NCBI GenBank assembly: GCA_014377425.1
Contig: JACMPQ010000049.1
Span: 27,262-91,261 of the forward strand
DNA: 64,000 nt
Direction of reading: 5' to 3'
From: Microbacteriaceae bacterium
Lineage (GTDB): Bacteria; Actinomycetota; Actinomycetes; Actinomycetales; Microbacteriaceae
Shown: in pieces, positions 46,101 through 53,604 of the stretch
Layout: each line of letters starts with the position of its first letter
How positions within the stretch are numbered: position 1 is the stretch's first letter
Position numbers and translations under genes: made by a program
Notes under the pieces: model-generated
What the model was told of the DNA's origin: nothing
The model's input: the letters and a program-made list of their open reading frames with translations, nothing else
The model's database searches: none

Positions 46101-46591
46101 CCGCCCCCTGCTACGGCCTTTGCGAATAGGGGAAACCCGATCTCGTCGGCCCCGGCGAGGAGAACTTCAATGTCCCTCGACGCGGGTGTCGAATTCAATA
46201 CCGGAACCCCGGCGGCAATTGCGTGCTCCTTCGCGGTGACCTTGTTGCCGGCCATCTCCAGAACACTCTGACCCGGACCGATGAAGGTGATGCCGGCATT
46301 TGCGGCCGCCTCGGCGAGTTCCGGATTCTCGGAAAGAAATCCATAGCCGGGATAAATTGCGTCCGCGCCGCTTTCACGGGCGACCCGAATGATCTCCGCA
46401 ACATCGAGGTAGGCACGAACCGGGTGACCCGGAGTGCCGATCTGGTAGGCCTCGTCGGCTTTCAGCCGGTGCAGTGAATTGCGATCTTCCCAAGGAAATA
46501 CTGCAACGGTCGCCGCCCCCAGTTCGTATGCGGCACGGAAAGCACGGATCGCAATTTCTCCGCGATTGGCGACCAGAATCTTCGTGAACAT
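43187..46591 (-). CDS. pyc: Pyruvate carboxylase
   Basis: Biotin-dependent anaplerotic enzyme that converts pyruvate to oxaloacetate. The 1134 residues carry all domains in one chain. Biotin carboxylase is about 1-455 (VANRGEIAIRAFRAA, AVAGGGGRGMRRV, EMNPRIQVEHTVTE). The carboxyltransferase (TIM barrel, from about 530; TTFRDAHQSLLATR, EAWGGATYDVALRF, HVHTHDTAGGQLA) and the PC-specific tetramerisation/allosteric region follow. The biotin carboxyl carrier domain has the biotinyl Lys1098 in AMKMEAA. Divergent from the orphan parA gene with a 76-base gap. Confidence 0.97.
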   Translation of the reverse strand: MFTKILVANRGEIAIRAFRAAYELGAATVAVFPWEDRNSLHRLKADEAYQIGTPGHPVRAYLDVAEIIRVARESGADAIYPGYGFLSENPELAEAAANAGITFIGPGQSVLEMAGNKVTAKEHAIAAGVPVLNSTPASRDIEVLLAGADEIGFPLFAKAVAGGGGRGMRRVESKSELLGALREAMREADSAFGDPTMFLEQAVVRPRHIEVQILADSTGETVHLFERDCSVQRRHQKVIEIAPAPNLDETIRQSMYCDAIAFAKSIGYVNAGTVEFLLDTAGERRGQHVFIEMNPRIQVEHTVTEEVTDIDLVQTQMRIAYGQSLRELGLEQKNIHLRGAALQCRITTEDPSAGFRPDTGKITTYRSPGGGGIRLDGGTINPGTQISPHFDSMLVKMTCRGRDLSAAIARAQRGLAEFRIRGVSTNIPFLQAVLEDSDFRAGEISTSFIDERPNLVKSHQSKDRGTKILSWLADVTVNQPHGDGAGTINPAIKLPQIDLSLVAPSGSRQRLLELGPVGFAAALRSQTALAVTDTTFRDAHQSLLATRVRTRDLVTVLPHVARLTPQLLSVEAWGGATYDVALRFLGEDPWERLATMRTALPNIAIQMLLRGRNTVGYTPYPTEVTDAFVREAALTGVDIFRIFDALNDVNQMRPAIEAVLSTGHAVAEVALCYTGDLLDPAESLYTLDYYLRLAEQIVDAGAHILAIKDMAGLLRAGAAEKLVTALRSRFDLPVHVHTHDTAGGQLATLLSASRAGADAVDVASAPMAGTTSQPSASALVAALAHTERDTQLSLKAVSDLEPYWEAVRQVYRPFESGLAGPTGRVYKHEIPGGQLSNLRQQAMALGLGDQFEKIEDLYSAANRILGRPPKVTPSSKVVGDLALALAAADADPEDFEMNPEKYDIPDSVIGFMAGELGDLPGGWPEPFRTKVLAGRNVKLGVTALTDEDRSGLEGEEAVRRTTLNRLLFPAPAKAFGEVREQFGDLSVVDTTDYLYGLRQGKEHVVQISKGVSLFVGLEAIGDADDKGMRTVMTTLNGQLRPVFVRDRNIRVETMLTEKADASMPGHIAAPFSGVVTLQIAVGDVVAAGQMVASIEAMKMEAAITTAVAGTVKRTAIQRTQQVDGGDLLMEITSH

Positions 46592-46667
46592 CGAGCCCCT
46601 TCATGTCACGCTGCCCAATGGTCAACGTTTAGGTGCTTTCAGACTAGTGAAGGTATCGTTTGCTACC

Positions 46668-47489
46668 GTGCATGTCCTTAGTGTTAGTTCCCTCAAGGGT
46701 GGCGTCGGCAAGACAACTGTGACGCTCGGGCTAGCTTCAGCGGCCTTCGCAAAGGGACTTCGGACCCTTGTGGTCGATCTCGACCCACAGTCGGATGTGT
46801 CCACCGGGATGGATATCAATGTCGCTGGGCACCTCAATGTGGCAGACGTCCTTGCCTCCCCGAAGGAGAAGATCGTTCGATCCGCCATCGCCCCGAGCGG
46901 ATGGACGCGCGGTCGCGTCGGCAAAATCGATGTCATGATCGGTAGCCCATCCGCAATCAACTTCGATGGGCCGCATCCGAGCATTCGCGACATCTGGAAG
47001 CTCGAGGAAGCATTGGCGCATGTCGAGGCCGACTACGATCTCGTGCTGATTGATTGCGCTCCTTCGCTCAACGCCCTCACGCGCACCGCGTGGGCTGCGA
47101 GCGATCGGGTCACCGTGGTCACCGAGCCCGGGTTGTTCTCCGTGGCCGCTGCAGATCGGGCCCTACGGGCAATCGAGGAGATTCGCCGGGGGCTCTCACC
47201 ACGCCTACAACCGCTCGGGATCATCGTAAATCGCGTGCGAATTCAGTCGCTTGAGCACCAGTTTCGGATCAAAGAACTTCGCGACATGTTTGGACCGCTG
47301 GTCCTCAGTCCGCAACTGCCTGAGCGCACCTCTCTACAACAGGCGCAAGGGGCTGCGAAACCCCTCCATATGTGGCCCGGTGAAAGTGCATTGGAAATGG
47401 CTCAGTATTTCGACCAAATCCTCCTGCGAGTGATGCGCGCAGCAAAAATTGAGGACCCGGAGACTTCCGGATCCTCAGCCGTTCTTTAG
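46668..47489 (+). CDS. Orphan ParA-family ATPase (PldP-like)
   Basis: ParA/Soj-type ATPase, 273 residues from the GTG at 46668 (MHVLSVSSLKGGVGKTT); a GTG at 46647 would add seven residues. A TATCGT lies eight bases before 46668 with no Shine-Dalgarno sequence, so the message may be leaderless. The deviant Walker A is KGGVGKTT near residue 10, switch I VDLDPQSDVSTG, and Walker B LVLIDCAPSLNALTR. No parB or parS lies nearby, so this is not the chromosomal segregation pair. In Corynebacterium a similar orphan, PldP, acts in division-site selection; whether this is its counterpart is inference. Confidence 0.88.
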   Translation: MHVLSVSSLKGGVGKTTVTLGLASAAFAKGLRTLVVDLDPQSDVSTGMDINVAGHLNVADVLASPKEKIVRSAIAPSGWTRGRVGKIDVMIGSPSAINFDGPHPSIRDIWKLEEALAHVEADYDLVLIDCAPSLNALTRTAWAASDRVTVVTEPGLFSVAAADRALRAIEEIRRGLSPRLQPLGIIVNRVRIQSLEHQFRIKELRDMFGPLVLSPQLPERTSLQQAQGAAKPLHMWPGESALEMAQYFDQILLRVMRAAKIEDPETSGSSAVL

Positions 47490-47526
47490 CTCTGATCTCG
47501 CCCTAACGAGAGCCGTTTTCACAGGG

Positions 47527-47551
47527 CGCTATTTTCAAAAGATAGCGTTTT
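47527..47551 (+). terminator. Putative terminator between convergent parA-like and merR genes
   Basis: CGCTAT at 47527 pairs with ATAGCG ending at 47547 around an A/T-rich loop, followed by TTTT on the plus strand. It sits between two converging genes and could serve both directions. The stem is short (6 bp plus weak A-T pairs). Confidence 0.5.
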
Positions 47552-47567
47552 ACACGACGCTGCATTA

Positions 47568-48131
47568 TTAGCTTGCGCGGGGGGCTCGACGGGGTGCGAG
47601 TTCGTCGGCGGCGGCGGCATCCTGCTGGGACGACTCCAGCTCGACCAGGCTGGTTTCCACCTCACGCAAAACCTTGCCGACGGCAATTCCGAACACCCCC
47701 TGGCCACGGCTAACTAAGTCGATGACCTCATCATCAGAGGTGCACAGATAGACACTGGCTCCATCGCTCATCAGCGTCGTTTGAGCCAAATCTTGCACCC
47801 CGGCCTCACGGAGTTGGTTTACCGCGGTACGAATCTGCTGAAGAGAAATGCCTGTATCAAGCAATCGTTTCACTAGTTTGAGGACGAGGATGTCGCGAAA
47901 GCCGTACAGCCGCTGGGATCCCGACCCCGCGGCACCTCGCACGGTGGGTTGCACCAGTTCGGTTCGTGCCCAGTAGTCCAATTGACGGTAGCTGATACCC
48001 GCGGCACGAGCGGCGATCGCACCACGATATCCAGCGTCATCGTCGAGATCGGGCAGCCCATCGGTGAACAAAAGGCCGAGGTCATAGCGGGGGCCTTCGC
48101 TACGGCTACTCAATTCATTCATCTGCTTCAT
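47568..48131 (-). CDS. MerR-family regulator (Rv1830-like)
   Basis: DNA-binding regulator, 187 residues from the ATG at 48131 (MKQMNELSSRSEGPRYDLG); the open frame reaches 48317 but the extra part does not resemble protein. The MerR winged helix lies at about 36-105 (AAGISYRQLDYWARTELVQP ... RLYGFRDILVLKLVKRLLDTGISLQQIRTAV). The C-terminal part (SDGASVYLCTSDDEVIDLVSRGQGVFGIAVG) is a small effector or dimerisation domain typical of the Rv1830 group. Gene order with the FtsR-like and FHA genes matches Rv1827-Rv1830, except that the bifunctional nuclease gene (Rv1829) is absent. Ligand and targets unknown. Confidence 0.88.
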   Translation of the reverse strand: MKQMNELSSRSEGPRYDLGLLFTDGLPDLDDDAGYRGAIAARAAGISYRQLDYWARTELVQPTVRGAAGSGSQRLYGFRDILVLKLVKRLLDTGISLQQIRTAVNQLREAGVQDLAQTTLMSDGASVYLCTSDDEVIDLVSRGQGVFGIAVGKVLREVETSLVELESSQQDAAAADELAPRRAPRAS

Positions 48132-48345
48132 CCTCTGCCCCGTGAGATTCTTCGTCGGTTGCCGCTTGACAATGGCTATGCCGGTAGCCGTTTGGCCGAC
48201 AACTCCACCGTACCGACCTGACCGCAAAAGGCACGTGCTTTTGTCGTTTTGTGCTCGGCGTGTCACCGATAGGCAGGATAACGAAGCTTCGGCTCCCGCG
48301 GCTCGGAACCCGCTCACCTGGTCCCAACTTTTTAGTGGTCCAGCC

Positions 48346-49044
48346 CTAATGGATGAGCCGGCCTAGAGCGGAGCGAATGAGATTGGAGCGCACGATCTCG
48401 AGTTGACCAGCAATCTCCCGGGCGGACTCGATGGCCTGTGCTCGACTCGATGCATCCTTACGGTGGGTGATCGGCATGAGCGCGTTTTGAATCAGCCCGA
48501 GCTCCCGTTCCGTAGCCGCCCGAAAGGTACGAAGGTGTCGAGGTTCGATCCCGAATCGCTGCAACTCCACTAGGGAACGGAGAACTGCCACGGCATCGAC
48601 TGAATAGTGATCAGCCGCAACGATTAGAGACGACGTCACCGCGTCATTGAGAAGTTGAGGAGTGCCACCGGTCTCCACAATCAGCTCGTCACGAGTGAAC
48701 CGTCGTTCGGTAGACAACATTGATGGGGCCGCTTGCACACCCCCGGGAAGCTGCGGTTCGCGTCCCGCATCCAAATCGACCAAAAAGCCACGGATGACCT
48801 TCAACGGGAGATAGTGATCGCGCTGCATGGTGAGGATGAAGCGCAGCCGATCGAGATCTGTGGGAGAAAATTTGCGATATCCGGACTCTGTGCGTGAGGG
48901 ACAGATGAGTTGACGCTCTTCAAGAAACCGGAGTTTCGAAGGCGTTAAATCGGGAAAGTCAGTAGTCAGCCGAGCAAGAACCTGTCCGATGCTGAGCAGA
49001 GGCTCACCCGCCAGAAAACGGGCGCGACTGGCAATTGCCACCAT
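48346..49044 (-). CDS. ftsR: MerR-family regulator FtsR (Rv1828-like)
   Basis: The 232-residue protein has a MerR-type winged helix (about 14-85, LLSIGQVLARLTTDFPDLTPSKLRFLEERQLICPSRTESGYRKF) and a long C-terminal helical dimerisation region (about 115-232). In Corynebacterium glutamicum the homologue FtsR activates ftsZ; the ftsZ gene in this window is a natural candidate target. The ATG lies directly against the FHA gene stop (no spacer), so the two are coupled. Confidence 0.88.
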   Translation of the reverse strand: MVAIASRARFLAGEPLLSIGQVLARLTTDFPDLTPSKLRFLEERQLICPSRTESGYRKFSPTDLDRLRFILTMQRDHYLPLKVIRGFLVDLDAGREPQLPGGVQAAPSMLSTERRFTRDELIVETGGTPQLLNDAVTSSLIVAADHYSVDAVAVLRSLVELQRFGIEPRHLRTFRAATERELGLIQNALMPITHRKDASSRAQAIESAREIAGQLEIVRSNLIRSALGRLIH

Positions 49045-49542
49045 TTATTGACTCGTTTGGCTGAGAAGGTCGAGCCGGGACGCATAGAAGGTCAGCCGAA
49101 ATTTGCCGATCTGCACCTCGGAGCGGTCTACCAGCACAGCCTCATCGACTCTGGTGCCCTCGAAATAAGTACCGTTTAGCGATCCGAGATCCTTGAGGTG
49201 AAAAATACCTTCGCGACGCGCAAACTCGGTGTGACGACGAGACACCGTGACATCGTCGAGGAAAATATCTGAATTGCTGTGACGACCGACCGTCGTGACA
49301 TCCGAATCCAACAGAAAGCGTGCACCAGCATTCGGGCCGCGTTTAACAACCAGCAGTGCGGACCCAGCAGGCAAGGCGGCAATTGCCTCCTGCTCTTCCA
49401 GCGGAATGTCCCCAGACATCGCGGCAAGTTGCGCGGCGAATTCGTGGGTGAAGTGAATCGTTGTGTCGGTTTCTCCCGGCTGATTTCCGCGTGCGGTGAT
49501 CTGCTGCTCTGAATCCCGCTCGTTATCAATTGTGGCCATCAT
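49045..49542 (-). CDS. FHA-domain signalling protein, GarA/OdhI-like
   Basis: Phosphothreonine-binding regulator, 165 residues (two adjacent ATGs at 49542 and 49539). In GarA and OdhI an N-terminal ETTS/ETTT motif is phosphorylated by a Ser/Thr kinase, closing the protein on its own FHA domain and relieving inhibition of 2-oxoglutarate dehydrogenase and glutamate enzymes. Here the segment reads GETDTTIHFTHEF (23-35), so Thr27 or Thr28 is the likely site. The FHA core (about 62-150) has GRHSNSDI (86-93), SRRH (101-104) and SLNGT (121-125), all the phosphopeptide contacts. The PASTA kinase at 34-36 kb is a possible kinase. Confidence 0.92.
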   Translation of the reverse strand: MMATIDNERDSEQQITARGNQPGETDTTIHFTHEFAAQLAAMSGDIPLEEQEAIAALPAGSALLVVKRGPNAGARFLLDSDVTTVGRHSNSDIFLDDVTVSRRHTEFARREGIFHLKDLGSLNGTYFEGTRVDEAVLVDRSEVQIGKFRLTFYASRLDLLSQTSQ

Positions 49543-50167
49543 GAACCCTCCTGGGCTTCAGCGTAACGGATGCTGCGGGGGTGCCCCGATGCGTCGACCT
49601 GATGGCTACACGAGCCGCACGAAGATAACAAATGGCGGCCCACCAATAGAGGAATGCTCCCCAAATGGCCAAAGCCCAGGCAACGGGAGCGGTGAGGTCT
49701 GAAACACCCGGAAGTGCCTCTACCAACAGAAGCAGGGGCAAAGCGATGAAAAGGCAAAAAGTTGCCAGCTTTCCAAGCCAGTGCACGGGCAGCGGCGAGA
49801 ACTTATGTTGCAGCAGCACCACCCCGATGAACGCCAGAAAAAGCTCTCGGCCAAGAACCACGACCGCAAACCACGGAGGAATTATCTCTCGGACGGAAAG
49901 ACCGACGAGGGAAGCAAAAATGAACAATCGATCTGCGGCCGGGTCAAGAAGTTGGCCAAGTCGAGAAACTTGATTGAATTTTCTTGCGATTAGTCCGTCA
50001 AGAAAATCAGTCAGGGTGGAAAACCCGAGGACAAGCAGCGCGAACACATCTTGACGTGCAAAAAGCAGAATGAGAAAAATCGGCACGAGTCCCAGCCGAA
50101 GAACGCTCAGGACGTTGGGAATCGTTGCGATTCGCGTGCTCACAAGCTGATCATGATTCGCTTCCAC
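49526..50167 (-). CDS. CDP-alcohol phosphatidyltransferase (PgsA-like)
   Basis: Membrane enzyme that swaps CMP of CDP-diacylglycerol for an alcohol, probably glycerol 3-phosphate. The 213 residues have about five membrane helices and the complete catalytic motif: Asp54, Asp57-Gly58, Ala61-Arg62, Gly71, Asp75, Asp79 (DFLDGLIARKFNQVSRLGQLLDPAADR region). It overlaps the FHA gene by 17 bases. The position parallels pgsA2 (Rv1822) in the same M. tuberculosis neighbourhood. Phosphatidylglycerophosphate versus cardiolipin synthase is not decided by the sequence. Confidence 0.88.
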   Translation of the reverse strand: MEANHDQLVSTRIATIPNVLSVLRLGLVPIFLILLFARQDVFALLVLGFSTLTDFLDGLIARKFNQVSRLGQLLDPAADRLFIFASLVGLSVREIIPPWFAVVVLGRELFLAFIGVVLLQHKFSPLPVHWLGKLATFCLFIALPLLLLVEALPGVSDLTAPVAWALAIWGAFLYWWAAICYLRAARVAIRSTHRGTPAASVTLKPRRVHDGHN

Positions 50168-50451
50168 GCTTGTAAATCCTACTAATTACCTGGGATCTTA
50201 ACGCAGAAAACCGACTCTGCCCGAACAAATCAGGAAAAAAGCACGCATCGATTTTTCGCCGATCAGTCCCCCTTTCGGCGGGGAGAGATTCTCAATTTAG
50301 CTGGAAAAAAAACGGATTCGATAGCGTATGATCTAGGCACATCGGCGGGTTGAAGCCACCCACTTTCACTCACTGTAAACAACGCAAGCACCGACGAAAT
50401 GTCAGCGAGAAACCAGCGCTGTCATGAGAGACACCACACCTAGCAAGACCA
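50168..50451. other. Intergenic region before the surface-polymer locus
   Basis: Divergent gap between the PgsA-like gene and the sugar transferase. It is more A/T-rich than its surroundings. TATGAT at 50327-50332 is a possible -10 on the plus strand, with only a poor -35 (TGGAAA at 50302-50307, 19-bp spacing). A weak CCCC/GGGG hairpin lies at about 50267-50283. A 24-codon open frame (50424-50498) overlaps the transferase frame, but I see no support for it as a gene. Confidence 0.4.
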
Positions 50452-52275
50452 ATGTTGGACCAGTTCACGCTGCACTCACTCCGCCTCATCACCCTTGAGA
50501 CCGAGCTCGACGGCATGGCGATTCCAACGGTGGTCAAGCAATCACCTGTTACCCGAATTGCAGGCATACCCATGTTTTTTCTCGACCGCGGTCTGTCCGC
50601 GCCGCAAAAAAAGTCGCCCGTGCTGGCGGTAGATACAGCACGGTCTCCAGCCGTGCCCCACTTGCTGCCCACGAATCCGACGAAGGCTTCGGCAGATACC
50701 GGGTCCCTCGCAGGCAGAAAAGCCCCCACAAGAACTTCAGGGCCGGACCGAACCAGCCTGACCGCGTCGGGCGTGGCCAAGCTCCGCTTAGTGGACGGCA
50801 GAACTACCGCAGTGGAGGTATTCAGCCCGAGCATCGTGCCTCTCACGGTGCTCGCACCATCCTGGGCAAGGAAATACCGCACAAGGCTCGCGGCTAGCGA
50901 TCTCGCTGTCATCGCTATAGCGGTTGTCGCAGCGTTCGTCGCCCGATTCTGGTTCGGCGAGACCGCTGCCTCATTCGCCAAGGTCGCGTCAAACTACTGG
51001 TTGGTCACCGCCGTCATAATCGGCACGTGGATAATTACGCTCAGCGCCCACCACACCCGGGACACCAGCGTGGTGGGGATGGGGCTCGCCGAATACCAGG
51101 GAGTCGTGAAGGCCAGCATTCTTGCCTTCGGCCTTCTTGCGATAGCGTTCGTTATCCTCAAGATCGATGTTGCCCGGGGGTACTTCACGCTGGCCTTCCC
51201 CCTCGGTATCTGCGGCCTTCTCATCAGCCGATGGGCATGGCGGAAATGGCTAATTCGTCAGCGTCGGGCGGGTAAATCCCTTTCGCGCGCCATCGTGGTG
51301 GGAAGTCGGCCCGACGTTGAATACGTCATCGGTCAGATCGACCGCAAGGCGGTAACGGCCTACGACATCGTCGGTGCCTGCGTCGATGACTCCAACGATG
51401 ACCAGCTGATCTCCAAATCCACGTCGGTCCCCGTGGTCTCGCGCCTTTCGCACGTGGCCGAAGCGGCCGCGAATCTGAAAATTGACGCCGTTATTGTCGC
51501 CGGTCAGCCCAATTTCGGCAACAACTTTATTCGCGACTTAGCCTGGGACCTCGAAGGTACCGCGGCCGAATTGGTGGTGGCTTCCCGCCTCACCAACATC
51601 GCCGGTCCACGCATTCGGTTTCGTCCCGTCGAGGGATTGCCGCTCATGCACGTGGAATTACCTCAATTTACCGGAGGAAAGCACGTGTTGAAACGAGGTT
51701 TCGACGTTTGCCTCTCGGGTTTGGCAATAATTGCGTTGCTGCCTCTTATGCTCGTGATTTCACTGCTGGTGGGACGCGATAGCGCGGGACCGGTGATTTT
51801 TCGACAGGAACGGGTTGGCCGCGGTGGCCAAACTTTTCATATTTTGAAATTTCGCTCCATGGTGGAGTCCGCCGAGGATGATCTCGCCGGACTCTTGGAC
51901 AAAAATGAGGGCGCAGGGAGCCTGTTCAAGATGAAGAATGACCCGCGAATTACCCGGGTCGGTAAATTCTTGCGTAGGTACTCCATCGACGAATTGCCCC
52001 AATTGTGGAACATTTTCGTCGGTGATATGAGTCTTGTGGGGCCTCGTCCGCCCCTTCCGGGTGAGGTCGAAAACTACGACCCACGCGTTCACCGTCGTCT
52101 ATATATCAAACCCGGCCTCACCGGGATGTGGCAGGTAAACGGTCGATCCAATCTCGACTGGGACGAAAGCGTTCGCTTGGACCTCTACTACGTGGAGAAC
52201 TGGTCGTTGACCGGCGATTTGGTAATCATTTGGCGCACGTTCAAAGTGTTGCGACGGGCCGTGGGCGCCTACTGA
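50452..52275 (+). CDS. Polyprenyl-phosphate sugar-1-phosphate transferase (initiating, WbaP/CpsE type)
   Basis: Starts exopolysaccharide repeat units by moving a sugar phosphate from a UDP-sugar to the lipid carrier. The open frame gives 607 residues. Four or five membrane helices lie from about 145 to 275, then a Rossmann-like CoA-binding domain (AIVVGSRPDVEYVIGQI, 285-395). The C-terminal bacterial sugar transferase domain has the KRGFDVCLSGLAIIALLPLM helix, FRQERVGRGGQTFHILKFRSM, LRRYSIDELPQLWNIFVGDMSLVGPRP and KPGLTGMWQVNGRSN. The first 130 residues look unlike the family, and no start has a good ribosome-binding site: ATG at 50452 or 50518, or GTG at 50812 or 50836, are possible. First gene of the plus-strand polymer locus. 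Confidence 0.9.
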   Translation: MLDQFTLHSLRLITLETELDGMAIPTVVKQSPVTRIAGIPMFFLDRGLSAPQKKSPVLAVDTARSPAVPHLLPTNPTKASADTGSLAGRKAPTRTSGPDRTSLTASGVAKLRLVDGRTTAVEVFSPSIVPLTVLAPSWARKYRTRLAASDLAVIAIAVVAAFVARFWFGETAASFAKVASNYWLVTAVIIGTWIITLSAHHTRDTSVVGMGLAEYQGVVKASILAFGLLAIAFVILKIDVARGYFTLAFPLGICGLLISRWAWRKWLIRQRRAGKSLSRAIVVGSRPDVEYVIGQIDRKAVTAYDIVGACVDDSNDDQLISKSTSVPVVSRLSHVAEAAANLKIDAVIVAGQPNFGNNFIRDLAWDLEGTAAELVVASRLTNIAGPRIRFRPVEGLPLMHVELPQFTGGKHVLKRGFDVCLSGLAIIALLPLMLVISLLVGRDSAGPVIFRQERVGRGGQTFHILKFRSMVESAEDDLAGLLDKNEGAGSLFKMKNDPRITRVGKFLRRYSIDELPQLWNIFVGDMSLVGPRPPLPGEVENYDPRVHRRLYIKPGLTGMWQVNGRSNLDWDESVRLDLYYVENWSLTGDLVIIWRTFKVLRRAVGAY

Positions 52276-52359
52276 ATTGGCTCAGCTCAGCTCATCCGCG
52301 TCCCCTTTTCACCGGGTAGGCGACCCCCAAACCTGTCTAGATAGCCCGAAAGTCGAATC

Positions 52360-53604
52360 GTGACGAAGTCCAAAACACATCGCAGCCAGCATTCCCGTCA
52401 GGGCGATAAGCCGAACCGTGCGCTGAGTATCGCGATGATCGGCACTCGCGGCGTTCCAGCGTCGTATGGCGGGTTTGAAACGGCAGTGGAAGAGATCGGC
52501 TCACGACTTGCTGACCGCGGTCACCGTGTCACCGTTTACTGCCGAAATTCCAACCAGAGCAAACCCAGGGAACACCTCGGGATGACGCTAATCCACCTGC
52601 CGGCGATTCCCTCCAAGGTGCTCGAGACCCTCAGCCACACAGCCCTCTCCGTGTTTCACACCCTCCTGCGGAGAAAAACCGAGGTGGTGTTTTTGTTCAA
52701 CGCGGCGAATTCCCCGTTTCTGCCCCTCCTTCGCTGGAAACGGATTCCAACTGCGGTGCATGTTGACGGCCTCGAATGGCAGCGGGGCAAGTGGGGTCCA
52801 CTCGGTCGGCGCTACTATCGCGGCGCTGAACAGCTCGCGGTTCGCGGCGCTGATGCTCTCATCGCGGATGCGCAGGGCATTGCAGATTACTACCGAAACG
52901 AATTTCACGTCACTACCGAGCTCCTGTCTTACGGCACCACCGTCATCAAGGAGTCGGCCGCCGATCGCCTGGTGGCAATGGGTTTGAGCCCGAAAAAGTT
53001 CCACCTGGTCGTAGCGCGATTCGAGCCCGAAAATCACGTGGACGTCATCGTCGAGGGGTACGCCGCTAGCGCCGCCAAATATCCCCTCATCGTGGTCGGA
53101 TCCGCACCGTATGCCGCGGATTACACGGAACGGATTACCGCCGTGGCCGCCGAAGACCCGCGCATCCGCCTGATTGGTGGTGTCTGGGATCAGAAAAAAC
53201 TGGATCAGCTGTATGCCAACGCTCTCAGCTACATTCACGGGCATTCGGTGGGAGGGACCAATCCGTCGCTGTTGCGGGCCATGGGCGCAGGGACCTCTGT
53301 TCTAGCTTGGGACGTGAACTTCAACCGCGACGTCGTATCCACCGACGGAAGCTACTTCAACTCCGCTGAGTCCATCGCCGTTTTGATTGAAGTCGCCGAG
53401 AACGACCCCGTCCGTCAGGAGGCCATCGGTGCCGCACTGCGGCTGCGTGCTGCGCGTGATTACGACTGGGATGTAGTCGCAGACGGCTACGAAGCCCTCG
53501 CCCTGCGACTCGACGCTGGCTATAGCTCCCGTGGAACAAGTCGGGGTCGTCGAGCTCAAAACGCTGCCACCGGATCGACACCGGAACGGGTGGGTGCACC
53601 GTGA
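52360..53604 (+). CDS. Glycosyltransferase with DUF1972 (GT4-like, rhamnosyl/glucosyl type)
   Basis: GT-B glycosyltransferase, 414 residues from the GTG at 52360. After a basic 20-residue start comes the DUF1972 donor signature (ALSIAMIGTRGVPASYGGFETAVEEIG), then HVDGLEWQRGKWGPLGRRYY and LIADAQGIADYYR. The C-terminal half has LVVARFEPENHVDVIVEGY and YIHGHSVGGTNPSLLRAMGAGTSVLAWD as the nucleotide-sugar site with the EX7E-like part replaced by NPSLLRAMG. Adds a sugar to the lipid-linked primer. Its stop overlaps the next gene by 4 bases. Confidence 0.88.
   Translation: MTKSKTHRSQHSRQGDKPNRALSIAMIGTRGVPASYGGFETAVEEIGSRLADRGHRVTVYCRNSNQSKPREHLGMTLIHLPAIPSKVLETLSHTALSVFHTLLRRKTEVVFLFNAANSPFLPLLRWKRIPTAVHVDGLEWQRGKWGPLGRRYYRGAEQLAVRGADALIADAQGIADYYRNEFHVTTELLSYGTTVIKESAADRLVAMGLSPKKFHLVVARFEPENHVDVIVEGYAASAAKYPLIVVGSAPYAADYTERITAVAAEDPRIRLIGGVWDQKKLDQLYANALSYIHGHSVGGTNPSLLRAMGAGTSVLAWDVNFNRDVVSTDGSYFNSAESIAVLIEVAENDPVRQEAIGAALRLRAARDYDWDVVADGYEALALRLDAGYSSRGTSRGRRAQNAATGSTPERVGAP

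Noticed and set aside
50424..50498. 24-codon open frame before or within the sugar transferase start as a leader peptide
   Set aside because: No Shine-Dalgarno sequence, no regulatory amino-acid run and no terminator/antiterminator structure seen.
50370..50981. Minus-strand open frame of 203 codons opposite the sugar transferase start
   Set aside because: No ribosome-binding site or family similarity, and it overlaps the transferase membrane region. However, the DNA here is not clearly coding on either strand.
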